From Bacteroidales bacterium UBA6360 (GTDB lineage: Bacteria > Bacteroidota > Bacteroidia > Bacteroidales > UBA932), in contig DJRM01000066.1 of assembly GCA_002440085.1 (NCBI GenBank), positions 7,625 through 18,288 of the forward strand: 10,664 nt of DNA, given 5' to 3'. How positions within the stretch are numbered: position 1 is the stretch's first letter; each line of letters opens with the position of its first letter. The translations under genes were made by a program, and so were the position numbers. The notes under the pieces were generated by a model, which ran no database searches, had not been told where the DNA came from, and saw nothing but the letters and a program-made list of their open reading frames with translations. This document shows positions 1-6,972 of the stretch, in pieces.

Positions 1-24
1 ATTAACCTTCAGATGAACTTTTAG
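1..24 (+). CDS. 3' end of SusC/RagA-type TonB-dependent transporter (partial)
   Basis: Reading from base 1, the codons give INLQMNF followed by a TAG stop at 22-24. A short amphipathic beta strand ending in a C-terminal phenylalanine is how SusC-family outer-membrane barrels finish, because the terminal Phe is the recognition signal for the barrel assembly machinery. The next gene is an unmistakable SusD, and susC lies directly upstream of susD almost without exception. The gap to the preferred susD start is only 18 bases, which fits co-transcription. Only seven codons are visible, so the call rests on the terminal motif and the neighbour. The sequence to the left would settle it. Confidence 0.66.
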   Translation: MNLQMNF

Positions 25-28
25 CCTC

Positions 29-35
29 GGGAGGA
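29..35 (+). promoter_or_regulatory. Shine-Dalgarno-like site deciding the susD start
   Basis: GGGAGGA lies 7 bases before the ATG at 43 but only 1 base before the ATG at 37. The spacing supports 43 as the true start. This is the only clear purine-rich ribosome binding site in the window; the other genes have A/T-rich leaders as is usual in Bacteroidota. Confidence 0.6.
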
Positions 36-42
36 CATGGAT

Positions 43-1692
43 ATGAAAAAGATAATTTGTATTGCCTTGATATGCTTCGGCGCGGTCTCATGCTCGCTGA
101 AGGAAAAGATTACCTCATACACCGAAGGGGACAAGTACTACCGCAGCGTGGAGCAGATAAAGACCGGGCTTAACGCCTGCTACTCCCCGCTCCGCCTGAT
201 TTACACGAACATGGGATTCTGGGAGATGTGCGAGTGCGATACCGACCTCATGTTCCTGAACGTCGATAACCAGATTGACGCCGTGTGCGACATCGCTCCG
301 GCACGTCCGGGAGCCGCCTCCACTGTGTGGCAGAGGGGCTATCAGGGAGTCTCACGCACCAACTCCATGGTGTTCTACATCGACAGGGCCGTCTCGGAGG
401 GCTACATTACGGCCGATGAGGCCGCTCCGCTCTATGCCGAGTGCGCCGTTCTCCGCTCGTTCTACTGGTATCTTCTGACCTCCACCTTCGGCGACGTGCC
501 GTTCTACACCGAGCGCGTGACCGAGGATAACCGGGCGGCTATTGTGAAGCTCCCGAGAATGTCGGCCGCCGACGCCCGAGCCTTCTGCATTTCCGAACTT
601 CGCGCAAATCTCCCTGCCCTTGAGGCCCGCAGAAGCTACGATTCCGGCACCGACTACCGCATGGGGCGGGCGCTCGGACTCATGCTCGGAGGCCGCCTCT
701 GCCTGTGGAACAAGGACTGGGACGGGGCCGTGGAGTTCTTCGGACAGCTTGAAGATATTTACGGCGAGCTTTCGCAGTACCCTCTTACGGACGTGCCTTT
801 CAGCGTGAAGTACAGCCGTGAGTCCATCTGGGAGGTTCCTAACACCTACGAGCCTAACGGACTTCAGATTGTGGGCACGCTCGCCAGCTGGACCACCCCA
901 CTCCGCGCCCAGAACATCGTGAGCGACGAGTTTGCGCAGGAGGAAATCATCTCCGACGTCTATTACGGCATCGGCATCCCTGAGCTCGGCGCACACTCGC
1001 AGACCTACACCTCTGCGCGTCCGACCCCGTACCTTTGCCAGAACCTGCTTCCGTACAGCTCTGAAGACCTCCGCTCCGGCGAATACTCCAACGACGCGGA
1101 CAGGGCCCGCGGAGGCTCCGGCAACCTTGCATGGCGCTGGTACGGCTTCGATCCGGACGACTCCGGCAGGGCAGGCGAGAAGGAGGTGATGTTCTTCGGA
1201 CTCCGCAGGGACGACGGCTCTTGGAACAGGATGAACTCGGCGAGCACCCCCTGGCTCGGCAACAAGTTCTGGTGTCCGGACATGCGCAGCACCCGCGACG
1301 CTAACAACTACAAGATTTTCCGCTATGCCGGAGCTGTTCTCGGACTTGCCGAGGCCCATCTGATGCTCGGGAACACGACTCATGCCCTCAGTTATCTGAA
1401 CATGACCCGCAGCCGCGCCGGTCTGCCGGAACTCACGCTCGCCGATGTCGGAGGCAACACAGACCTTCTCATGGAAGAAATCCGCCGCGAGTGCGCCAAG
1501 GAACTTCTCGGCGAGTATAACCGCAAGTTCGACCTTGTCCGCTGGGGAATCTGGTACGAGCGCACCTCACAGTACAACACAGGCTCGCTCATCAGCCGCA
1601 ACGTGCGCCCTTGCAACCGCTACTGGCCTATTCCGGCCGACCAGGTTGCCGCTTCCGGTGGAGTGCTGACCAATATGGAGTACGGGGAGTAA
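43..1692 (+). CDS. SusD/RagB family outer-membrane glycan-binding lipoprotein
   Basis: This is the lipoprotein partner of the SusC transporter: it sits on the cell surface, closes over the barrel as a lid and binds the glycan to be imported. I start it at the ATG at 43, not the in-frame ATG at 37, because of the GGGAGGA spacing. The protein has 549 residues, within the usual SusD range. It has a lipoprotein signal (GAVSC, acylated Cys17). The family's helical core is seen at residues 132-155 (AECAVLRSFYWY then FGDVPFY). The later repeat RYAGAVLGLAEAHLML is at about 427-442. FDLVRWG is at 496-502 and the closing YWPIPADQ motif at 527-534. Both halves are intact with no frameshift. The ligand cannot be read from the sequence. 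The hydrolase at the right edge hints at a plant-type or other beta-linked polysaccharide, but weakly. Confidence 0.95.
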   Translation: MKKIICIALICFGAVSCSLKEKITSYTEGDKYYRSVEQIKTGLNACYSPLRLIYTNMGFWEMCECDTDLMFLNVDNQIDAVCDIAPARPGAASTVWQRGYQGVSRTNSMVFYIDRAVSEGYITADEAAPLYAECAVLRSFYWYLLTSTFGDVPFYTERVTEDNRAAIVKLPRMSAADARAFCISELRANLPALEARRSYDSGTDYRMGRALGLMLGGRLCLWNKDWDGAVEFFGQLEDIYGELSQYPLTDVPFSVKYSRESIWEVPNTYEPNGLQIVGTLASWTTPLRAQNIVSDEFAQEEIISDVYYGIGIPELGAHSQTYTSARPTPYLCQNLLPYSSEDLRSGEYSNDADRARGGSGNLAWRWYGFDPDDSGRAGEKEVMFFGLRRDDGSWNRMNSASTPWLGNKFWCPDMRSTRDANNYKIFRYAGAVLGLAEAHLMLGNTTHALSYLNMTRSRAGLPELTLADVGGNTDLLMEEIRRECAKELLGEYNRKFDLVRWGIWYERTSQYNTGSLISRNVRPCNRYWPIPADQVAASGGVLTNMEYGE

Positions 1693-1769
1693 TGAACGGG
1701 GCGAATAAAAAGCGGTCTGCTTCGTTGGATGTCTTGATGAAATCCTCACCATCTAATTGACCCCTCCCG

Positions 1770-1784
1770 TCCCCTCGAAGGGGA
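1770..1784. repeat. Short GC hairpin inside repeat copy 1
   Basis: TCCCCT (1770-1775) pairs perfectly with AGGGGA (1779-1784) around a CGA loop, preceded by a C-rich run from 1761. Similar pyrimidine-rich hairpins are, from memory, common in Bacteroidota intergenic DNA. No T tract follows directly, so it is not a terminator on its own. Confidence 0.5.
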
Positions 1785-1839
1785 AGTGGTGCTCCGTGCA
1801 CACTATCGCACAATGCCACCGCTTCGTTGTTCTCCGCAC

Positions 1840-1853
1840 GACGCTGATGCGTC
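1840..1853. repeat. Short hairpin in the right part of repeat copy 1
   Basis: GACGC (1840-1844) and GCGTC (1849-1853) pair perfectly around TGAT. A competing pairing is GATGC (1846-1850) with GCATC (1859-1863). The mutually exclusive pairings are compatible with a fold that switches, but this may be chance. Confidence 0.4.
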
Positions 1854-1974
1854 TTTGCAGCATCCGCCTTGCATTCCATCTTTTTTAAGATATACTCCAG
1901 GTTGTTTGCTGAATGAAAATTCTTCATGTCATAAGCAAATGGAGAAATAAGAAATAGAAATAAAATATTTGAAT

Positions 1975-4158
1975 ATGAACAAGATAGTAAGAATATCAAT
2001 GGTCTTTACGGCGCTTATGGCTATTCTCGCGGCCTGCGGACGGCAGCCGGAATTCATCGAGGTGACGGAACTTGGATGCGCGGCTCCGGAAATCGCGGTC
2101 GATGCGGCCGAGGGGAGCGTGTCCTACGTCGTCATCGCATCATCCGAAGTGACAGCCGAAATCATCGCCGGCGGCGACTGGGCATCCCTCTCCACCTCAC
2201 GCTGGAAAGGCGACGCTGAAGTCGAGGTCACATTCAGCGCAAACCCCGGACGGGAGCGCAAGGCTGACATCCGCCTCATCAGCGGCCGGCGCGAACTGCT
2301 CCTGAGTCTCATTCAGGGCGGAGCCGAGGACGCGACCTTCCATTTCACACAGAGGAACGTTACCATTCCGTTTGAAAACGGTGCGCAGACGGCCCGGTTC
2401 GAGACCGTCATCCCTGTCGAGAAAATCAGCGGCAGCGTCGTCTATCCCGATGGCGGCGACTGGATTGAGAAACCCCTCGCCAAGGTAAATGCGGACGGCA
2501 CCTTCATCTATGCCGTCCGCGAAAACCTCAGTGACACACCACGCACCGCCATCATCGAGCTCACCTCCACCGACGATGTCGGCCGCGCCCTCACCGCACG
2601 GCTCTATGTCACCCAGGGCACTCGCGGCGATGTTCAGACCGTTCCGCTCACGGTAGGTGGACTCCGCTCCCTCACGTTCGATGACAGCGACCCTGACAAC
2701 AGCGACCTCGACGCCGACGGCATAATCCTGAAGCCATACGCCCTCACCGGACGTGTCATCAGCGACAACTCCGAAGGCAACGCCGCCCCGAACGAGAATA
2801 TGTCCGTAATCATTCAGGATCTCACCCTCGCCGGCAGGACAGTATATCTCCAGAGCGCGGAAGAGGGCGAAGCATACGGCGTCAAGCTCATTTTCGACTC
2901 GGAGGACGCGCTCTCGCTCAAGAGGTACGACCTCGCGACGGTTTCACTCAAAGGGCGGAAACTCATCCGCCACACGAATCCCGAGCACTACACCGTCACT
3001 GGTCTCAAGGCCTACGACATTGTTTCCGCCGCTTCCGGCAGCGAGTCCGACATCACCCATCGCACAAAGACAGTCAAAGAACTTACCGACAGCGACATAA
3101 ACACTCTCGTGACACTCTCCGGCTGCGAAATTCCCGTTTCCAAGGGCGCGTTTGTCCCGATTGACAACACCCGCAGCAGCATAATCAACAAATACCCTAT
3201 GCCGCTTCTCGACAAGGCCGGCAGCACGATTTACCTCCTGACCAACACCACCGCCGCATGGGCGCGTGACGGCAGGGGACTTCCGCAGGGCAGCGGCAGC
3301 GTGAGCGGAATCATAGTGAACGAGACCTGCGACAACTTCGAGTGGAACAGCACCGAGGCTGCCTCCGACACCCGTCTGGAGGACTACGTGACCGGACTCG
3401 GCAACATCGGACGTTACCAGATTCGTCCGCAGAGGCACGCCGACATCGCTCTCGATGGTGAACCGTTCACCGAAAAACTCTGCGAGTGGACCAGCTATGC
3501 CGACGTGCTCAACAAACCAGGTCTGAGCTATTCCAAGCCCGCTCTCCGCGAGATTTCCCCGAGCCAGGACTGGAGCTCCCTCGGGCCACTCTCCGGCACC
3601 GCCTCCGGAATCGTCTCCCAGACAGAAGGCCCGGCATGGTTCGGTGCCTACTGGTTCTCCGGCAACCACGCCGACCCGAAGCTCAACGAGTACTACTGGC
3701 AGATCGAGTTCTCCACGACCGGACTCACCGAGGCCAACGCCCCTCTCTCCGTGCAGGTGGCCGCGTTCAACACCGTGGGAGCCGACGTCGGAGCACCGCG
3801 CTACTGGTGGCTGAAATACTCGGCCGACGGAGAGACCTGGCACACGCTCACGGCCGACTCCTACACCGGGAACTTTGTCCAGAACACATCTGTCGGAACA
3901 GAATGGACCTACACCGTTCCTGACTATCCTAAGAACGGCTCCTACCGCCAGTACCACTGCCCGGGCGCGAAGAATATGTCCTTCACCCTGCCCGTCTCCA
4001 CCGACCTTTTCGGCAAGGAAGCAGTCTATGTCCGTCTCATGCCGGCGAAGGACATTTCCGGCTACGACGGCCTTCTCCCAATTTCCTACGATGGAACGAC
4101 CATCCAGAACGTGAAGCGCTCGTGCTTGTCCTATGTGGCTGTGCGATATAACAAATAG
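1975..4158 (+). CDS. BACON and DUF5689 domain surface lipoprotein, probable glycan-binding protein
   Basis: The protein has 727 residues from the ATG at 1975. An in-frame TTG six bases upstream is possible but would only add two residues before the signal peptide. The signal peptide ends in ILAAC, giving an acylated Cys21. Two BACON-like beta-sandwich domains follow. The first is at about 38-117 (GGDWASL, then SANPGRERKADIRLIS, ending in a Gln at 113). The second is at about 120-216, ending YVTQGT. A DUF5689-like region spans about 225-495, recognisable by GRVISDNSEGN and the strand pattern VIIQDLTLAG. A C-terminal beta-rich module runs from about 500 to 727 and is rich in Trp and Tyr, as carbohydrate-binding folds often are. 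No catalytic motif is evident. BACON domains are known from PUL proteins. Its place after susD is that of a surface glycan-binding protein (SGBP), which I infer it to be. Confidence 0.82.
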   Translation: MNKIVRISMVFTALMAILAACGRQPEFIEVTELGCAAPEIAVDAAEGSVSYVVIASSEVTAEIIAGGDWASLSTSRWKGDAEVEVTFSANPGRERKADIRLISGRRELLLSLIQGGAEDATFHFTQRNVTIPFENGAQTARFETVIPVEKISGSVVYPDGGDWIEKPLAKVNADGTFIYAVRENLSDTPRTAIIELTSTDDVGRALTARLYVTQGTRGDVQTVPLTVGGLRSLTFDDSDPDNSDLDADGIILKPYALTGRVISDNSEGNAAPNENMSVIIQDLTLAGRTVYLQSAEEGEAYGVKLIFDSEDALSLKRYDLATVSLKGRKLIRHTNPEHYTVTGLKAYDIVSAASGSESDITHRTKTVKELTDSDINTLVTLSGCEIPVSKGAFVPIDNTRSSIINKYPMPLLDKAGSTIYLLTNTTAAWARDGRGLPQGSGSVSGIIVNETCDNFEWNSTEAASDTRLEDYVTGLGNIGRYQIRPQRHADIALDGEPFTEKLCEWTSYADVLNKPGLSYSKPALREISPSQDWSSLGPLSGTASGIVSQTEGPAWFGAYWFSGNHADPKLNEYYWQIEFSTTGLTEANAPLSVQVAAFNTVGADVGAPRYWWLKYSADGETWHTLTADSYTGNFVQNTSVGTEWTYTVPDYPKNGSYRQYHCPGAKNMSFTLPVSTDLFGKEAVYVRLMPAKDISGYDGLLPISYDGTTIQNVKRSCLSYVAVRYNK

Positions 4159-4161
4159 GTG

Positions 4162-4193
4162 TTTTTGAGTGTCAGAAAAATCTGACTCAAAAA
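4162..4193. repeat. Stable intergenic hairpin after the DUF5689 gene
   Basis: TTTTTGAG (4162-4169) pairs with CTCAAAAA (4186-4193), and TCAGA (4172-4176) pairs with TCTGA (4181-4185) around an AAAA loop. Only a two-base bulge (4170-4171) breaks the 13-bp stem. It begins 3 bases after the stop at 4158. The arm reads T-rich first and A-rich last, so there is no U tract after the stem and it is not a classical intrinsic terminator. It may protect the 3' end of the mRNA or mark a processing point. The 10-base string TGTCAGAAAA is repeated at 4199-4208. Confidence 0.6.
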
Positions 4194-4241
4194 TACATGT
4201 CAGAAAATGTTAACTGAATTGAAAACCAAATGTTTATAAAT

Positions 4242-4400
4242 ATGAAAAACACTGAAACTAAAAAACGCATCGGTGAGGGGTATGCTTCGCCTGAGATGAA
4301 AACCGTGATAACCCGTCTTGAAATGGGATTTTGTCAATCGTTGAACGTAACAGGCACGGACAACCTCTATGAGGTTGAAGGCGTGTTTAAATGGGAGTAG
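4242..4400 (+). CDS. Small protein of 52 residues, fimbrillin-neighbour type, function unknown
   Basis: An uninterrupted frame from ATG 4242 to TAG 4398-4400 encodes 52 residues. An in-frame ATG at 4230 would add four. The N-terminus is charged (MKNTETKKRIGEG), followed by YASPEM, an alternating hydrophobic stretch, GFCQS (residues 29-33), an acidic patch and a C-terminal FKWE. This layout (a Tyr-x-Ser-Pro motif, a Gly-Phe-Cys or similar turn, and a Trp near the end) matches short hypothetical proteins that I recall beside fimbrillin and other surface-protein genes in Bacteroidales. That is recollection, not a search result. There is no signal peptide, membrane segment or known domain. The gene lies 83 bases after the DUF5689 gene and 57 before the fimbrillin-like gene, in the same orientation, so it is probably co-transcribed with the latter. 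It could be an accessory or precursor peptide. The only Cys is Cys31. Confidence 0.6.
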   Translation: MKNTETKKRIGEGYASPEMKTVITRLEMGFCQSLNVTGTDNLYEVEGVFKWE

Positions 4401-4414
4401 CCCCCCCCTTTTTT
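4401..4414 (+). repeat. C8-T6 homopolymer tract upstream of the fimbrillin-like gene
   Basis: Eight C residues (4401-4408) directly follow the small-protein stop and run into six T residues (4409-4414), 43 bases before the ATG at 4458. Long C runs can slip during replication, and such tracts in front of surface-protein genes can vary expression. No matching promoter could be placed around it, so a role is only a possibility. Confidence 0.5.
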
Positions 4415-4457
4415 GAAGACGATTCAATGGGTGCAATGTCAAACTTTTAACTCTTAT

Positions 4458-6938
4458 ATGAAGAAAATGAAACGGATATATACTATAACCACAATAATTA
4501 TGACCGCGCTTGCCCTCGCCGGATGCGCCAAGGAACTTGAAGAGGACGTTCAGAAGCCGGATGCCCCACAGACTGATGATGAAACCATGGTTCTCGGTGC
4601 CGTGCTGCCGGATTCCCCAGTTTCATCAGACTCTGCTGATGCCGCTGCGCCTCAGTCCGTAGGCACCAAAACAACGATTTCCGACAACGGTGACAAGACT
4701 TACTCCGTGTTTTGGGCAGAAGGTGATGCCATTTCCGTGAACGGTAAGATCAGCAAGGACATCAACATAGACAAGGCCAACCCCAAGAACGCGACATTCA
4801 CGCTCGATGTCGTAGATGCTCCGTACTGCGCGGTTTATCCTGCCGGAGCGATTGTGGCGGATTCATTTTCAGCGGAATCGGATACGCTGAATGTCACTGT
4901 CCCTCAGACGCAGGCATACAGAGAAAATGATTTTGACCAGGCTTCGGCAATCATGTCTGCATATTCAAAATCTGCTTCCGCCGGGTTGGTTTTTAAGCAC
5001 ACGATGGCCTATATCAAGCTGATGGTCACCAATGCAGCCATAAAGAGTGTCCGCATCAACGGGAACAACAATGAGGCAATCAGCGGCGTATTTACTGTAA
5101 AATTCTCTGAAACCGGAAATTCTTTCGCACCGAGAAAGGACGAGAAAGGAAAGACTAAGGGCAATACATCCGTGACATATTCCAATGGGGATGCTGCCAT
5201 CGCGGCAAACACCCCGATGTTCATAGCAATTCCGGCTGCTGACTATCAGAAAGGTCTGACTTTCACGATTGTTGATTCAGAAAATCACTATCAGGTGAAG
5301 AAGACATCTGCTTTCACTGCAAACGCCGGCAAGGTCTATCCTACTGAGACAGAATTTGTGGCAGACGGGACTTATGTCGACGGCGGAATATATACGGCAG
5401 AGGATTGGAATAACTTCATTCTTGACTTGAATGCCGGTGATTATTCAAAATGGGTGACTACTATTGGTACAGCCAAGGGTGTTCATCTGATGGCAGACAT
5501 TGATTATCAGTATAATCTGGAGGCTTCGAATACTACAGAAAAACTGGAAAATATTGTATATGGGCATGATCATACAATCACTCATCATCCTGTACGTCCG
5601 ATGTTTACAAATATCGGAGAGAATGGGGGCATCTTCAATCTTACGATTGCCGGTGATACTGACACTTGGGATAATACCGGTTGGGCAGGTGTCTTTGCGA
5701 CCAATAATTCCGGACAGATAAGAAAATGCAATAGTAGGGTCAATTTTAACCTTGATAAGCCGGCTAATACTCAAACTATTATTTTGGCTTCAGGTATATG
5801 CCGTACAAATAATAGTACGGGATATGTTATGGATTGCTATAACTATGGTGCAATTAACATTTCAAATCCGGACAAACCTGTCAGAATTGGTGGCGTGCTG
5901 CTCTATAATGACGGTGGAAACTTTGCACGTTGCTACAATGAGGGTTCAATCAGCGTCACGGGAGTAAATGTGGGGTGTGTTGTAGGAGGTGTAGCTTATG
6001 CCATAAGTGGAACAAGTTCTGCTCTTGAGAATCATGGCAATGTTTCTATCGATGCAAGTCTCTCTGCAGCACAGACAATTTATCTTGGCGGTGTCATAGC
6101 AAATGCCGAATATAACGGCAAATGTGTGAAACTGTCTGATTGCAAGAACACAGGTTCTCTGTCAATTCATAAGACAGGAGAGTCTGTAATGAAAGGCGGA
6201 GCAATCGGTGGTGTCGTCGCCGCGATAAATGCCGGGGTGAAAGGCACTGAAGGAAGCACATTCACAGGAATGACAAATTGCTCCAATGAGGGCTCACTTT
6301 CATTTGTCGAAGAAGAGACTGGAACAACACATTATGGATATGCTATTGGCGGTGTATTAGGACGTTGTGTTGATGTGAAAGATGTTCACTATCTCAACTC
6401 TGGCTATTATGCGATTTTGCGTGGTGCGAAAAATACTGGCGACATAATCGTGTATTCGGCGAATGGGCAGAAGGCCGCCGTAGGGAACTCAGGGGCACGT
6501 CAGACTTATGTTGGTGGACTTGCAGGATATGTTTGTGGCGTTTCCGCCTCTGACAAAGCGATTGTTAGAGGAACAAGTAACTGTACGATAACCACAGGCT
6601 CGGCTCAAGGAGGTGAAATGGTCGGCGGTCTTGTTGGCGGCGGTGCAATGCTCAGCATCGACACGAAGCCATCGGCTACTACTGTATTCAAATCCTATAA
6701 GGGAAAGCCAATGGGATATCTTGGCGCTGCTCTTGGTTGGGCTGGATCCAAAGACAATGTTGCGATTAACGGAGCGACAGCGGTGGCTACGTTTGATACG
6801 GGTACAGTGACACCATTGGCGGAAGGATTTGCAGGAGTTGTTTCAAAAGCAACACTGAATGTAACCGGTTGCCAATATCAAGGTAAAGCAGTTACTGATG
6901 CTGACGTTTACGGCGGTGGAACAAAGACAATCAAATAA
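4458..6938 (+). CDS. Fimbrillin-like lipoprotein with C-terminal GLUG-like repeats (putative adhesin)
   Basis: I start the gene at ATG 4458 (826 residues). A TTG start at 4413 would place 15 unlikely residues before the signal peptide. The lipobox LALAGC gives an acylated Cys23, followed by an acidic, Ser/Ala-rich linker. Residues about 68-305 look like the fimbrillin/Mfa-like N-terminal domain of Bacteroidales: TKTTISD at 70-76, VFWAEGDAISVNG around Trp86, PYCAVYPAG from Pro122, then a VTVPQTQ strand and TPMFIAIPA. From about 310 (IYTAEDWNNF) to the end, at least six or seven units of roughly 35 residues follow the pattern Cys/Asn-x-Asn-x-Gly-x-Ile ending GGV or GGL, for example DCYNYGAI, CYNEGSI and CKNTGSL. 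They resemble GLUG-type beta-helix repeats. The 3' half is clearly AT-richer than the genes on both sides. It is probably a cell-surface adhesin or a glycan binder. Fimbrial polymerisation is not shown. Confidence 0.78.
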   Translation: MKKMKRIYTITTIIMTALALAGCAKELEEDVQKPDAPQTDDETMVLGAVLPDSPVSSDSADAAAPQSVGTKTTISDNGDKTYSVFWAEGDAISVNGKISKDINIDKANPKNATFTLDVVDAPYCAVYPAGAIVADSFSAESDTLNVTVPQTQAYRENDFDQASAIMSAYSKSASAGLVFKHTMAYIKLMVTNAAIKSVRINGNNNEAISGVFTVKFSETGNSFAPRKDEKGKTKGNTSVTYSNGDAAIAANTPMFIAIPAADYQKGLTFTIVDSENHYQVKKTSAFTANAGKVYPTETEFVADGTYVDGGIYTAEDWNNFILDLNAGDYSKWVTTIGTAKGVHLMADIDYQYNLEASNTTEKLENIVYGHDHTITHHPVRPMFTNIGENGGIFNLTIAGDTDTWDNTGWAGVFATNNSGQIRKCNSRVNFNLDKPANTQTIILASGICRTNNSTGYVMDCYNYGAINISNPDKPVRIGGVLLYNDGGNFARCYNEGSISVTGVNVGCVVGGVAYAISGTSSALENHGNVSIDASLSAAQTIYLGGVIANAEYNGKCVKLSDCKNTGSLSIHKTGESVMKGGAIGGVVAAINAGVKGTEGSTFTGMTNCSNEGSLSFVEEETGTTHYGYAIGGVLGRCVDVKDVHYLNSGYYAILRGAKNTGDIIVYSANGQKAAVGNSGARQTYVGGLAGYVCGVSASDKAIVRGTSNCTITTGSAQGGEMVGGLVGGGAMLSIDTKPSATTVFKSYKGKPMGYLGAALGWAGSKDNVAINGATAVATFDTGTVTPLAEGFAGVVSKATLNVTGCQYQGKAVTDADVYGGGTKTIK

Positions 6939-6972
6939 TAACAACTAAAATAAACACACGACAAAAGATTTT

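Larger units (their letters stand above)
1707..1886 (+). repeat. Inverted-repeat intergenic element, copy 1 (180 bases)
   Basis: The element starts 14 bases after the susD stop and fills most of the 282-base gap before the next gene. Its left end (AAAAAGCGG, TGCT, CGTT) and right end (GCCTTGCA, TCCATCTTTTTTA) recur at 10317-10416. Both copies also carry AATCCTCAC at the same offset, 34 bases from the left end (1741-1749 here). The two ends pair imperfectly: AAAAAG 1707-1712 with CTTTTT 1880-1885, TGC 1718-1720 with GCA 1871-1873, and GGATG 1727-1731 with CATCC 1861-1865. The interior differs from copy 2 and holds two small perfect hairpins, at 1770-1784 and 1840-1853. The T6 run closing the right arm suggests transcription termination or attenuation in the susD direction. 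A non-autonomous mobile element (MITE-like) is the alternative. No ORF with coding character lies here. Confidence 0.65.

Noticed and set aside
352..1383. A 343-codon minus-strand frame opposite susD, and a similar 337-codon frame at 2944-3957
   Set aside because: Both lie wholly inside intact, recognisable plus-strand genes and have the same Val/Arg/Gly/His-biased composition as other antisense shadows.
1961..1974. AATATTTG resembling a Bacteroidetes -7 box (TAnnTTTG) just before the DUF5689 gene
   Set aside because: It ends only three bases before the ATG, which would leave almost no leader, and no TTTG lies at the right distance upstream.
1628..1999. A 123-codon minus-strand frame across the susD end and the intergenic gap
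   Set aside because: It overlaps the susD 3' end and the structured repeat, has no family resemblance, and its composition follows the repeat sequence.
4412..4450. TTTG at 4412-4415 as a -33 box for the fimbrillin-like gene
   Set aside because: No TAnnTTTG-like sequence lies about 19-21 bases downstream.
5832..6650. The repeated protein motifs as a DNA-level tandem repeat
   Set aside because: The similarity is only in the protein pattern (Asn-x-Gly and GGV positions). The underlying bases differ too much for a recent tandem duplication.
4242..6938. The small protein and the fimbrillin-like gene are in the same frame with only one TAG between them (4398-4400), suggesting a recoded or broken fusion
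   Set aside because: Only 19 codons separate the TAG from the ATG at 4458, so an open frame there is expected by chance. The downstream gene has its own complete signal peptide, which must be at the N-terminus.
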